DNA of 29,956 nucleotides from Competibacteraceae bacterium UBA3908 (lineage in GTDB: Bacteria > Pseudomonadota > Gammaproteobacteria > Competibacterales > Competibacteraceae). Below the pieces are notes generated by a model. It searched no databases, had not been told where the DNA came from, and was given only the letters and a program-made list of their open reading frames with translations. The DNA lies in the NCBI GenBank assembly GCA_002391525.1, contig DGFE01000101.1, positions 7,392 to 37,347 on the forward strand, read 5' to 3'. Positions 1-8,358 of the stretch are shown in pieces; the first letter of the stretch is position 1; every line of letters starts with the position of its first letter. The position numbers and the translations under genes were made by a program.

Positions 1-1616
1 TCCTTGGCGCTCCACACCGAGAACCAGACCTCGTCGCCGGCCTTGTTGAACTCCGGTTGTACGACCCGCTTGGCGCCATCGTCGCTCAAACCGGCCCATT
101 CCGCTATCGGCAACACTTGATAGGGCTTGTCCAGATTTTCCAGATCGAATACCGCCACCGACTGACTGATCTTCGCGTCGGGATTGAGCGGGGTATCGAC
201 ATACAAGTACTTCGATTTGGGATGGGTCTTGATGAACAGCGAACCACCGCCCTGTCCCTTCAGATTCTGCACCACCTTCCACGCCTGATCCTTGTGCTTC
301 TCGGGATCGGTGCCGATCAGCGCGACCGACTCGTCGCCGAGATGCCCGGTCGCCCACACCGGACCGAACTTGGGATGAACGAAGTTGGCGCCGCGACCGG
401 GATGCGGAATCTTGCCGACATCCACCAGCGCCGCCAGCTTGCTGTCCTTGGTGTCCACCACCGCGACCTTGTTGGACTGGTTGGCGGCGACCAGGAAATA
501 GCGCTTGCTGGAATCCCAGCCGCCATCGTGCAGGAACCGGGCCGCGCCGATCTCCGTGACCTTCAGGTTGTCGATGTCGCTGTAGTTCACCAGCAGAATC
601 TTGCCGGTTTCCTTGACGTTGACCACGAACTCCGGCTTGTCATGAGTGGCTACAATCGAGGCGACGCGCGGCTCGGGGTGATAGTCTTGGGTGTCCACGG
701 TCATGCCGCGGGTGGAGACGATCTTGAGCGGCTCCAGGGTATCGCCATTCATCAGCACGTACTGTGGCGGCCAGTAGGAACCGGCGATGGCATACTTGTC
801 CTCGAAGCCCTTGGCCTTGGAGGTATCCACCGAGCGGGCTTCGAGGCCGATCTTGATCTCGGCGACGTTGTCCGGTTTCTCCATCCACAGATCGATCAGG
901 TTGATCCGGGCATCGCGGCCGATGACGAACAGATAACGTCCGGACGCCGACAGCCGCGAGATGTGCACCGCGTAGCCGGTCTTGACGATGTTGATGATCT
1001 GCTTGGTGTCGCCATCGATCAGCGCCACCTCGCCGCTGTCGCGCAACGTGGTGGAGAAGATGTTGTCGATGTTGTAATTGTTCATCTTCTTGGTGGGGCG
1101 CTTCTCCGGCGGCACCAGCACCTTCCAGGTGGCTTTCATTTCCTTCATGCCGAATTCCGGCGGCGTGGGAGGTTCCTGCTGGACGTAGCGCGCCATCAGA
1201 TCGACCTCCTCGGCGGTCATCTCGCCCGAGGTCTGCCAGTTGGGCATCCCCGCCGGCGAGCCGTAGGCGATGAACACCTTGAGGTATTCGGTACCCTTGT
1301 CGAGGGTGATATCCGTGGTCAGTGGCTTGCCGGTGGCGCCCTTGCGCAGCACACCATGGCAGCCGGCACAGCGCTCGAAATAAATCTGGCGAGCCTTGCT
1401 GAACTCGGCGGCGGTCATCGGCGGCGCCTTGGGATTGATATTCTGGTGCATCGGCTCACCGGCCAGGGGCGAACCGCCGGCCTGGTACTTGACCTCGGCC
1501 TCGGTGACGCCCTTCTTGGCCTCCGGCGTGTCTTTCGCCAAGGCGATGCCGACAGCGAACGGCAGCGCGGCCAGGGCGATGGTGGCTTGTTTTAGTTTTA
1601 AGCGGATCTGTGGCAT
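1..1616 (-). CDS. nirS: cytochrome cd1 nitrite reductase (NO-forming), C-terminus beyond window
   Basis: Translating the minus strand from the ATG at 1616 gives 538 codons with no stop to base 1. NirS reduces nitrite to nitric oxide in the periplasm during denitrification. Residues 1-27 are a signal peptide (basic start, hydrophobic core, ALA cut site). A class-I cytochrome c domain follows, with CAGCH at residues 83-87 binding heme c. The eight-bladed d1-heme propeller then carries GYAVHISRLS (likely proximal heme d1 histidine), FLHDGGWD and HPGRGANF (likely the two active-site histidines). Family members are about 560-570 residues, so only roughly 30 C-terminal residues are missing. GGGGAG precedes the start as a ribosome site. 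The gene diverges from a Dnr-like regulator, with an FNR/DNR box between them. Other nir genes are presumably past base 1. Confidence 0.96.
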   Translation of the reverse strand, partial: MPQIRLKLKQATIALAALPFAVGIALAKDTPEAKKGVTEAEVKYQAGGSPLAGEPMHQNINPKAPPMTAAEFSKARQIYFERCAGCHGVLRKGATGKPLTTDITLDKGTEYLKVFIAYGSPAGMPNWQTSGEMTAEEVDLMARYVQQEPPTPPEFGMKEMKATWKVLVPPEKRPTKKMNNYNIDNIFSTTLRDSGEVALIDGDTKQIINIVKTGYAVHISRLSASGRYLFVIGRDARINLIDLWMEKPDNVAEIKIGLEARSVDTSKAKGFEDKYAIAGSYWPPQYVLMNGDTLEPLKIVSTRGMTVDTQDYHPEPRVASIVATHDKPEFVVNVKETGKILLVNYSDIDNLKVTEIGAARFLHDGGWDSSKRYFLVAANQSNKVAVVDTKDSKLAALVDVGKIPHPGRGANFVHPKFGPVWATGHLGDESVALIGTDPEKHKDQAWKVVQNLKGQGGGSLFIKTHPKSKYLYVDTPLNPDAKISQSVAVFDLENLDKPYQVLPIAEWAGLSDDGAKRVVQPEFNKAGDEVWFSVWSAK

Positions 1617-1678
1617 GGTCGCTCCCCATGAGGCATCGGGCCGCGCCGCGGCCCCGGTAGTGGTTGGCACTGCCCTGA

Positions 1679-1684
1679 TAAGTA
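1679..1684 (-). promoter_or_regulatory. candidate nirS -10 element
   Basis: TACTTA on the minus strand lies where a class-II FNR/DNR-activated promoter should have its -10, given the box centred at 1713.5. Transcription would start near 1672, leaving a leader of about 56 bases before the nirS ATG. No good -35 is seen, as expected for an activator-dependent promoter. Confidence 0.5.
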
Positions 1685-1706
1685 CGGCAACCACCGCCAG
1701 CGCGCC

Positions 1707-1720
1707 TTGATTTACGTCAA
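1707..1720. promoter_or_regulatory. FNR/DNR box between nirS and the Dnr-like gene
   Basis: TTGATTTACGTCAA fits the TTGAT-N4-ATCAA consensus with one mismatch in the second half site. Its centre (1713.5) is 41.5 bases upstream of a nirS start site near 1672, predicted from the -10-like TACTTA (minus strand, 1684-1679). That is the class-II activator spacing. The box may also serve the divergent regulator gene, but no good -10 is seen on that side. Confidence 0.8.
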
Positions 1721-1771
1721 GTTTCCGAACAATCGCACTCCAATCAGTGTGGTCATACCGGGTTTGCCAAC

Positions 1772-2503
1772 GTGGGGCAAGGAAAACAGGTAATCAGGCA
1801 AATCGACATCGGCAGGGTGCTCGCCAACCTGCCGCTGTTTCAGCAGCTGCGCGAGAGCGAACTCACCAATCTGGCGGCGGGAACGCGCGAAGTCGGACTG
1901 AGCAAGGGGCAGATCCTGTTTCAGAAAGGCACCCCGCTGGATGGTTTCTACGTGGTCGTGCACGGCCAGATCAAGCTGGCGTTTTCCTCGCCGCAGGGCC
2001 ACGAGAAGGTGGTATCCATCGTCGGACCGGGGCAAAGCTTCGGCGAGGCGGTGATGTTCATGGAAAAGCCCTGTCCGGTGTTCGCCCAGGCGCTGGAGGA
2101 TACCCGTCTGCTGTACATCGCCAAGCAGGGCATCTTCGCCGCCATCGATCACGACAGCGCCTTCGCCCGCCGCATGTTGGCCGGGCTGAGCATGCGCCTG
2201 CACGGCCTGATTCGGGATGTGGAGGATTACTCCCTGCACTCCTCCACCCAGCGGGTGATCGGTTTTCTGTTGCAACTGGCGGGCACATCCGCTGGCGGCC
2301 CCGTTGAATTTGAACTGCCGGCCAGCAAGCACATCATCGCCTCCCGGCTGAATCTGACGCCGGAAACGCTGTCGCGGATCCTGCACGGTTTGAGCGAATT
2401 AGGGCAGATTGCGGTGAAAGGCCGGCGCATCACCGTGCTGGACATGGCGCGCCTGCGCCAATTCGACGAGCTTCCGCGCCCGCCGTGTGCCAAAGACGGC
2501 TAA
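1772..2503 (+). CDS. Crp/Fnr-family transcription regulator, Dnr-like
   Basis: A 243-residue protein with an N-terminal cyclic-nucleotide-binding-type beta barrel (about residues 20-140), a dimerisation helix and a C-terminal winged helix. The recognition helix LTPETLSRILHGL keeps the E-xx-SR arrangement that reads TTGAT half sites in the FNR group. The N-terminus lacks the cysteine cluster that holds the FNR iron-sulfur centre. With the divergent nirS and the box between them, this favours the DNR/NnrR branch, which senses nitric oxide and activates denitrification genes; the branch is inferred. The GTG start is the furthest upstream supported start in this frame and lacks a strong ribosome site. 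A GTG at 1817 (V16) is an alternative but would trim the barrel. Confidence 0.85.
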   Translation: MGQGKQVIRQIDIGRVLANLPLFQQLRESELTNLAAGTREVGLSKGQILFQKGTPLDGFYVVVHGQIKLAFSSPQGHEKVVSIVGPGQSFGEAVMFMEKPCPVFAQALEDTRLLYIAKQGIFAAIDHDSAFARRMLAGLSMRLHGLIRDVEDYSLHSSTQRVIGFLLQLAGTSAGGPVEFELPASKHIIASRLNLTPETLSRILHGLSELGQIAVKGRRITVLDMARLRQFDELPRPPCAKDG

Positions 2504-2511
2504 ATGCTCCG

Positions 2512-2985
2512 CTACGGGCGGGTGAACGCTTCCCGCAACAGCCGTTCCATGGTGTCGTGCCAGCGCTGGCGCGGCCGCTGCTGCCAGAACCGGGCGTTGG
2601 GCCGGCAATCGAATTTTTGCCGATAGATCGCCAGGGCCGCCACCACCGTGGCCAGCCCGAACGCCAGCGGCGCGTTCGGGATGCCGGCGAACGGCAACAC
2701 CAGCAGCATCAAAAACGTGAAAGCGGCGATCCAGCCCCAGGGGATGTACAGGTAGTAATCGATCTCGAACCGGCTGCCGTCGCGGCGCACGATCACCCGC
2801 ATCGGCCAGTCATCCTGCGTCACATACGCCCGCCGACGCAGTTCCAGAACATTCTCCCGCTCGGCGGCAATGACAAAATTCTTCAGCAACAGTGCGTTGC
2901 GCAAGTTCCTGAACTGGGCGTCGCCGCCCTGCGCCGTGGCCCGCGTCAGCCGGCCCAGTTGGCGGATGCTCAACTCGGCTTTCAC
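2512..2985 (-). CDS. uncharacterised protein with two membrane segments
   Basis: A 157-residue protein I do not recognise. It has a polar N-terminal half (residues 1-80, many Arg and Glu). Two adjacent hydrophobic segments follow at about 84-100 and 104-120, joined by a short PFAGIPNAP turn. The tail is Arg- and Trp-rich (ARFWQQRPRQRW). Both ends are therefore probably cytoplasmic, with a tight membrane hairpin. The start is GTG, six bases after the stop of the oxidoreductase gene, so the two are likely co-transcribed. It converges on the Dnr-like gene with only eight bases between their ends. Confidence 0.7.
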   Translation of the reverse strand: MKAELSIRQLGRLTRATAQGGDAQFRNLRNALLLKNFVIAAERENVLELRRRAYVTQDDWPMRVIVRRDGSRFEIDYYLYIPWGWIAAFTFLMLLVLPFAGIPNAPLAFGLATVVAALAIYRQKFDCRPNARFWQQRPRQRWHDTMERLLREAFTRP

Positions 2986-2991
2986 CCGGCT

Positions 2992-3969
2992 TCAATCCAC
3001 GGTGATGACCACCTTGCCGGTGGATTTGCGGGCGACGACCTGGTTCAGGGCCTCGACAGCCCGTTCGAGCGGATAAGTGGCCGACACATAGGGCTGGATC
3101 GCTCCTTCCAGATACCATTGCATCAGCGTTCGGAAGCTCTCGGTCATCACCCCAGGGTTCAGTTCCGCGTAGGCCGGCCAGTTGAGGCCGATCACGTCCA
3201 CGTTCTTGACCAGCAGATGATTGGCGGGAATCTGCGGCACGGTGCCGCCGGCAAAGCCGATGATCAGGATCCGCCCTTCGAAGGCGACGCTGCGCAACGA
3301 AGCCGCGAACAGTTCGCCGCCGACCGGATCGTAGATCACGTCCGCGCCGCGTCCAGTGGTCCACTCCTGGATCCGCGTCCGTAAATCCTCGTGGCCGGTG
3401 TCGATCAGGTGGTCCGCGCCGTGCCTGCGAGCGACTTCGAGCTTTTGGGAACTGCTGGCGGTGGCGATCACCGTCGCTCCCAACCGCTTGCCGATGACTA
3501 CCGCCGTCAGCCCGACTCCGCCGGATGCGCCGTGCACCACCAGCGTTTCGCCGGCCCGCAGCCGCGCCCGATGCCACAGGGCGATGTGCGAAGTCCCAAA
3601 CACCACCGGAAACGCCGCGCCGTGCTCCCAAGACATCGCCGCCGGCATCGGTACACAGCGATTGGCGCTCGCCACCACCTGCTCCGCGTAGCCGCCGTGA
3701 CCGACCATACCGATCACGCGGTCGCCGACCGCGATGCCCCGGACTTCCGGCCCCCGTTCCAGCACCTCGCCGGCCACCTCGAAGCCGGGACTGAACGGCG
3801 GCTGCGGCTGCACCTGATACTGGCCGCGGCTGATCAAACTGTCGGCGAAATTGACCCCGCAGGCCCGCACCCGGATCCGCACCTGTCCGGGTCCGGGACG
3901 CGGTTCCGGCACTTCTTCCAGCCGCAAGGCGGCGGGACCGCTCAACTCATGGCAAACGATGGCTTTCAT
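2992..3969 (-). CDS. NADPH:quinone oxidoreductase-like protein (zinc-free MDR family)
   Basis: 325 residues of the medium-chain dehydrogenase/reductase superfamily, quinone oxidoreductase branch. The GroES-like N-terminal domain (PGPGQVRIRV, GVNFAD, PGFEVAGEV) is followed by a Rossmann fold with GASGGVGLTAV, the NADPH-binding glycine loop. The cysteine pattern for structural zinc is absent, as usual for this branch. It probably reduces a quinone or enone with NADPH in the cytosol; the substrate cannot be told. The ATG at 3969 is chosen because the family starts with MKAIVCHE-type sequence and GGGAG lies just upstream. The frame stays open 26 codons further upstream, but that stretch looks non-coding. 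Confidence 0.88.
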   Translation of the reverse strand: MKAIVCHELSGPAALRLEEVPEPRPGPGQVRIRVRACGVNFADSLISRGQYQVQPQPPFSPGFEVAGEVLERGPEVRGIAVGDRVIGMVGHGGYAEQVVASANRCVPMPAAMSWEHGAAFPVVFGTSHIALWHRARLRAGETLVVHGASGGVGLTAVVIGKRLGATVIATASSSQKLEVARRHGADHLIDTGHEDLRTRIQEWTTGRGADVIYDPVGGELFAASLRSVAFEGRILIIGFAGGTVPQIPANHLLVKNVDVIGLNWPAYAELNPGVMTESFRTLMQWYLEGAIQPYVSATYPLERAVEALNQVVARKSTGKVVITVD

Positions 3970-4029
3970 CGACGAGGCTCCCACATTCCATGGATCGGTT
4001 ACAAGTACCCCATTTCCCTGCCCTTTCCC

Positions 4030-4048
4030 GGTGGCTCGACAAGCCACC
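4030..4048. terminator. small perfect hairpin between folE2 and the oxidoreductase gene
   Basis: GGTGGCT and AGCCACC form a seven-base-pair stem around a five-base loop in the 96-base gap between the two minus-strand genes. No U-run follows on either strand, so it is at best an attenuator or RNA-processing element rather than a proven terminator. Confidence 0.3.
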
Positions 4049-4065
4049 GAACGGCATGCGGGCGA

Positions 4066-4923
4066 TCAATCCCGTTCCTCCAGCGTCGCGGCGGCTTGCT
4101 CGGCTTCCTTGTCGCGTTCGATCATGGCGTAGGCGGAATGGTTGTGAATGGATTCGAAGTTCTCCGATTCCACTGAATACGCCGCCACCCGCTCGTCCCG
4201 ATTCAGCTTGGCGGCGATGTCGCGCACCATGTCCTCGACGAACTTGGGGTTCTCGTAGGCCCGTTCCGTCACATATTTCTCGTCCGGCCGCTTGAGCAGC
4301 CCGTAGAGTTCGCAGGACGCCTCCTTCTCCACCAGATCGATGAGGTCCTCGATCCAGACGAAACCCCGGGTGCGGACGTTGACGGTCACGTGGGAACGCT
4401 GGTTGTGCGCGCCATATTTGGAAATCTTCTTCGAGCAGGGACACAGGCTGGTCACCGGCACCACCACCTTGAGATTCATGGCCGGTCGGCCACCGCGGAT
4501 TTCACCGGTGAAGGTGACTTCGTAATCCATCAGGCTTCGCACCCCGGACACCGGAGCCGCCTTGGTGACGAAATAGTTGAAGGTCATCTCGATGTGTCCG
4601 GCTTCCGCTTCCAGCCGCCCGGTCATCTCCGCCAGCATGTCCTTGAAGGAATCCACCGAAATCTCGCGCCCCGGCACGTTCAGGATCTCCACGAAGCGCG
4701 ACATGTGCGTGCCCTTGAAATTATGGGGCAAACTCACGTACATGTTGAACATGGCGATGGTGTGCTGCTCGCCGCCGCTGCGGTCGCGAACCTTGACCGG
4801 GTGCCGGATGTCCTTGATGCCGACCTTGTTGATCGCCAACCGGCGGGTATCGGCGCTGTTCTGCACGTCGGGAATATGGACCACCGCCGGCAGGGCCGCG
4901 GAACTCATCGTCAATGGCTTCAT
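4066..4923 (-). CDS. folE2: GTP cyclohydrolase IB (FolE2)
   Basis: 285 residues of the FolE2/MptA family. It converts GTP to 7,8-dihydroneopterin triphosphate, the first step of folate synthesis and also the feed to queuosine, in the cytosol. Family marks are HIPDVQNS near the N-terminus, RHPVKV, the metal-site cysteine in TSLCPCSK, SHVTVNVRT and ESIHNHSAYA near the C-terminus. Length is near the family norm. GAGAGG precedes the ATG. FolE2 enzymes do not depend strictly on zinc and in many bacteria are induced by zinc limitation; no Zur operator was recognised in the 130 bases upstream. It is probably transcribed separately from the dxs operon above it. Confidence 0.95.
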   Translation of the reverse strand: MKPLTMSSAALPAVVHIPDVQNSADTRRLAINKVGIKDIRHPVKVRDRSGGEQHTIAMFNMYVSLPHNFKGTHMSRFVEILNVPGREISVDSFKDMLAEMTGRLEAEAGHIEMTFNYFVTKAAPVSGVRSLMDYEVTFTGEIRGGRPAMNLKVVVPVTSLCPCSKKISKYGAHNQRSHVTVNVRTRGFVWIEDLIDLVEKEASCELYGLLKRPDEKYVTERAYENPKFVEDMVRDIAAKLNRDERVAAYSVESENFESIHNHSAYAMIERDKEAEQAAATLEERD

Positions 4924-5053
4924 GCAATCCTCTCAGCGGCGCGCTCGCGCCCCTTCGTTCAAGATCAACACCCCGCGCCGCTCCAACCGGCCGGTGGTTT
5001 CAAACGCCACTCGTTGGATTACCAATCGGGCCGTTAATTCCCGAGCGCATCAC

Positions 5054-6946
5054 TCAGGCATCGGCCGGGTGAATCGCCGGGACCGCGATGCCCCAGTCCG
5101 CCAGTTGCCGCAGCACTCCCTCCACATCCAGGCCGCATTCGACCAGCAACTCCCCCCGCTCGCCCTGCTCGACGAACCGGTCCGGCAGTCCGATGTTGCG
5201 CAGTGGAACCGGAAGTCCTCGCGCCGCCAGACATTCGCTCACCGCGCCGCCGGCGCCGCCGGCCACCGCGTTCTCCTCCAGCGTCACCAGCCAGCGGTGC
5301 TCGGCGGCCATCTGGACCACCGTGGCCTCGTCCAGCGGCTTGACGAAGCGCATGTTGACCACCGTGGCGTCCAGTCGTTTCGCCACGGCCTCGGCGACGC
5401 CGACCATGCTGCCGAACGCCAACAGCGCCAGATCCCGGCCCCGCCGGCGGATTTCGGCCTTGCCGACCGGCAGCGCCCGCATCTCCCGTTCCGGCGTCAC
5501 GCCCGGACCCTTGCCGCGCGGATAACGCACCGCCGCCGGCTGGTTCAACTGGAAGCCGGTGTAGAGCATCCGCCGGCATTCGTTCTCGTCGGCCGGCGCC
5601 ATCACCACCAGATTGGGAATGCAGCGCAGATAGCTGTAATCGAAACTGCCGGCGTGGGTCGGTCCGTCCGGCCCCACCAGGCCGGCGCGGTCGACGGCGA
5701 ACAGCACCGGCAGGTTTTGCAAGGCGACATCGTGAATCAACTGATCGTAGGCACGCTGCAGAAAGGTGGAATAGATCGCCACCACCGGCTTGAGGCCGTC
5801 GCAGGCCAGGCCGGCGGCCAGGGTGACGGCGTGCTGCTCGGCGATGGCGACATCGAAATAACGGTCGGGGAATCGCTCGGAAAATTCCACCAGACCGGAA
5901 CCTTCGCGCATCGCCGGGGTGATGCCGATCAAGCGCTCGTCCCGCTCGGCCATGTCGCACAGCCATTCGCCGAACACCTGCGTATAGGTCGGACCACCGC
6001 TGGACTTGGCCGGCTTCAGGCCGCAGGCCGGATCGAAAGTACCGACGCCGTGATAGCCGACCGGCTCCTCCTCGGCCAGCTTGTAACCCTTGCCCTTGCG
6101 GGTCACCACATGCAGCAGCCGCGGCCCCTTGAGCGCCCGCAGATTGCGCAAAGTCCGCACCAGGGTCGGCAGGTCGTGGCCATCCACGGGTCCGAAATAG
6201 TTGAAGCCCAATTCCTCGAACAGCGTACCCTCCGGCGCGAACATGCCCTTGACGTGTTCCTCGGCGCGGCGGGCCACTTCCAGCATCGGCGGCACATGGC
6301 TCAGCACTTTCTTGCCACTCTCGCGCACGCTGGAAAAAAATCGCCCCGACAACAGCTTGGTCAAATGCGCCGACAGGGCGCCCACGTTCGGCGAAATGGA
6401 CATCTCGTTGTCGTTGAGCACCACCAGCATATCGCTTTTCAGGTGGCCCGCATGGTTGAGCGCCTCGAAGGCCATACCGGCGGTCATGGCGCCGTCGCCG
6501 ATCACCGCCACGATCTTGCGATCCGCGCCGAACCGCTCGGCGGCGATGACCATGCCCAGCGCGGCGCTCAACGAGGTGCTGGAATGGCCGACGCCGAAGG
6601 TGTCGTAGCAACTTTCGCGGCGTTTGGGAAAACCGGCGATGCCATCCTTGCGGCGCAGGGTGTCCATGCGGGTGCGGCGACCGGTCAGAATCTTGTGTGG
6701 ATAGGTTTGATGGCCTACGTCCCAGACCAGCCGGTCCTCGGGCGTATCGAAGACATAGTGCAGGGCGATGGTCAGTTCCACGGTGCCCAGGTTGGCGGCG
6801 AAATGCCCGCCCGTTCGGGCCACGGTCTCGATCAGGAATTCACGCAGCTCTTCGGCCAGCGCCGGCAGGCGCGCCTCCGGCAACTGGCGCAAGTCCAGGG
6901 GCGTGTCGATCTGTTCCAGCAGCGGAAAGGCGGCTCCGGTAGTCAT
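5054..6946 (-). CDS. dxs: 1-deoxy-D-xylulose-5-phosphate synthase
   Basis: 630 residues. It condenses pyruvate and glyceraldehyde 3-phosphate with thiamine diphosphate to give DXP, the entry step of the MEP isoprenoid pathway and a precursor of thiamine and pyridoxal. Visible are GGHFAANLG, DVGHQTYPHKILTGR, GVGHSSTS, the diphosphate motif GDGAMTAG (about 150-157), the catalytic glutamate in AIAEQHAVTLAAG and the transketolase-like C-terminal domain. The ATG at 6946 gives the family length (E. coli 620). The frame stays open to a GTG at 7027 and an ATG at 7003, which would add a non-conserved leader. It is last in the xseB-ispA-dxs operon. Confidence 0.97.
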   Translation of the reverse strand: MTTGAAFPLLEQIDTPLDLRQLPEARLPALAEELREFLIETVARTGGHFAANLGTVELTIALHYVFDTPEDRLVWDVGHQTYPHKILTGRRTRMDTLRRKDGIAGFPKRRESCYDTFGVGHSSTSLSAALGMVIAAERFGADRKIVAVIGDGAMTAGMAFEALNHAGHLKSDMLVVLNDNEMSISPNVGALSAHLTKLLSGRFFSSVRESGKKVLSHVPPMLEVARRAEEHVKGMFAPEGTLFEELGFNYFGPVDGHDLPTLVRTLRNLRALKGPRLLHVVTRKGKGYKLAEEEPVGYHGVGTFDPACGLKPAKSSGGPTYTQVFGEWLCDMAERDERLIGITPAMREGSGLVEFSERFPDRYFDVAIAEQHAVTLAAGLACDGLKPVVAIYSTFLQRAYDQLIHDVALQNLPVLFAVDRAGLVGPDGPTHAGSFDYSYLRCIPNLVVMAPADENECRRMLYTGFQLNQPAAVRYPRGKGPGVTPEREMRALPVGKAEIRRRGRDLALLAFGSMVGVAEAVAKRLDATVVNMRFVKPLDEATVVQMAAEHRWLVTLEENAVAGGAGGAVSECLAARGLPVPLRNIGLPDRFVEQGERGELLVECGLDVEGVLRQLADWGIAVPAIHPADA

Positions 6947-7042
6947 CGTCACCAGGTCTGTACTCGTTGGCGGTATGATGAGGGGGTGGAGGATGGATGC
7001 CATGGGGATTTTCAACCCGTCGGCCACGGCATCGTCGACGGC

Positions 7043-7930
7043 TCAGTGCGCCCGTTCGACGATATAACCGGCAATCCAGCGCAGGGGATCGACTTCGGGA
7101 CCGAGCGGTTCCAGGCTCGCCAGCGCCGCCTCGTACAGCGCGCGAGCATGTTCGCGGGCGCCGTCCAGCCCCAACAGCGCCGGATAGGTCGGCTTGTCGA
7201 GCGCCCGGTCCGTTCCCGTGGTTTTGCCCAGGGTGGCCGTATCGCCGATCACGTCGAGAATGTCGTCGCGAATCTGAAAGGCCAGGCCGATGCACTTGGC
7301 GTAACGGTCCAGTCGCTCCAGCAGCGCCGGTTCGACCCTCGGCTGACTGAGCGCACCCAGCAGCACGCTGGCGCGGATCAGGGCCCCGGTCTTGTGGATG
7401 TGCATGTTCTCCAGTTCGACCAGGCTCAGTTCCCGGCCAACCGCCGCCAGATCGATGGCCTGACCGCCCACCATCCCGCGGGAACCGGCAGCCAGCGCCA
7501 GTACGTCCAGCATCCGCAAGCGGACCGCGGGATCCGGGATCATCGCCGGATCCTGACCGAGTACCTGGAACGCCAGCGCTTGCAGGGCATCGCCGGCCAG
7601 AATCGCCAGCGCCTCACCGAACGCCTTGTGGCAACTGGGTTGGCCATGACGAAGGTCGTCGTTGTCCATCGCCGGCAGATCGTCGTGGATCAGGGAATAA
7701 GCGTGGATGAATTCCACCGCGCAGGCCGGCCCATCCAACGATTCAGGCACCGCGCCAGTCGCCGCGCCAGCCGAGTAGACCAGTACCGGCCGGATGCGCT
7801 TGCCGCCGCCCAGCACCGCATAGCGCATGGCTTGGTGAAGATCGGTGGGATGCAGATCGGCTGCCGGCAAGCGTTGACCGAGCGCCTGGTTGGCACGGGC
7901 CTGATACTGCCTGATCAGTTCCGCGACCAT
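7043..7930 (-). CDS. ispA: farnesyl diphosphate synthase
   Basis: 295 residues, all-alpha prenyltransferase. It joins isopentenyl and dimethylallyl/geranyl diphosphates to make farnesyl diphosphate for quinones, undecaprenyl phosphate and hopanoids. Motifs are GGGKRIRP, the first aspartate-rich motif DDLPAMDNDD (about 83-92), GGQAIDL, KTGALI, and the second aspartate motif DDILD near 222. The stop codon of xseB lies inside the possible start region. The frame opens at a TTG (7939) and a GTG (7933), but the ATG at 7930 is most likely and gives family length. The contact with xseB implies translational coupling; dxs follows downstream. Confidence 0.95.
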   Translation of the reverse strand: MVAELIRQYQARANQALGQRLPAADLHPTDLHQAMRYAVLGGGKRIRPVLVYSAGAATGAVPESLDGPACAVEFIHAYSLIHDDLPAMDNDDLRHGQPSCHKAFGEALAILAGDALQALAFQVLGQDPAMIPDPAVRLRMLDVLALAAGSRGMVGGQAIDLAAVGRELSLVELENMHIHKTGALIRASVLLGALSQPRVEPALLERLDRYAKCIGLAFQIRDDILDVIGDTATLGKTTGTDRALDKPTYPALLGLDGAREHARALYEAALASLEPLGPEVDPLRWIAGYIVERAH

Positions 7931-7935
7931 CACCG

Positions 7936-8178
7936 TCAACCCGCCGCCTCGCTGAAGGGCAGGGTTTCCAGCTCGCCGTCCCGTTCCACCAGTTGCGCCA
8001 CTTTCTGCTCGGCCCGCTGCAGGGCGGCCTGACAGGTCCGCACCAGGGCAATGCCCTGCTCGAACCGTTGCAGCGCGTCTTCGAGGGTCAGTTCACCCTG
8101 CTCGAGTTGCCCGACCAGGCTTTCCAGTTCCGCCAGGGCTGCTTCGAAGGGAAGAGGGGAATGCTTCTTGGCCGTCAT
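7936..8178 (-). CDS. xseB: exodeoxyribonuclease VII small subunit
   Basis: 80 residues, mostly helical. LPFEAALAELESLV, LEQGELTLEDALQRFEQG and the following helix are the full XseB signature. The subunit binds XseA to form exonuclease VII, which degrades single-stranded DNA in both directions in repair. xseA is not in the window, which is normal since the genes are usually unlinked. As in many gammaproteobacteria it is the first gene of an operon with ispA and dxs. Confidence 0.94.
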   Translation of the reverse strand: MTAKKHSPLPFEAALAELESLVGQLEQGELTLEDALQRFEQGIALVRTCQAALQRAEQKVAQLVERDGELETLPFSEAAG

Positions 8179-8207
8179 GCCTGCCTGTCCGTTTTAGGTA
8201 GGCGGTT

Positions 8208-8236
8208 ACGTTACCTTGCAGCCGGCGAACGGTCAA
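8208..8236 (-). promoter_or_regulatory. candidate promoter of xseB-ispA-dxs
   Basis: On the minus strand TTGACC (8236-8231) and TAACGT (8213-8208) are separated by 17 bases, a reasonable sigma-70 pair. Transcription would start near 8200, giving a leader of about 20 bases before xseB. The -10 is a weak match. Confidence 0.4.
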
Positions 8237-8358
8237 TTTTAAGCGTAAGCAACCTGAAAAATTACGGAACAACCCGTCCGGGTCACCGTTCCGTTCCACT
8301 GCGGAAACTGGCCGCGGACGGCAATCGACCCCTCCACGGCCAGCCGAATCGAGGAGAA

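Noticed and set aside
57..1595. 512-codon plus-strand frame opposite nirS
   Set aside because: The minus strand encodes an unmistakable NirS with CxxCH and d1-heme histidines; the plus frame is its shadow.
4577..8032. Open reading frame of 1151 codons on the plus strand
   Set aside because: It runs antisense through folE2, dxs, ispA and xseB, all certain genes. The product is rich in His/Arg/Gln with no domain pattern, as expected for an antisense frame in GC-rich DNA.
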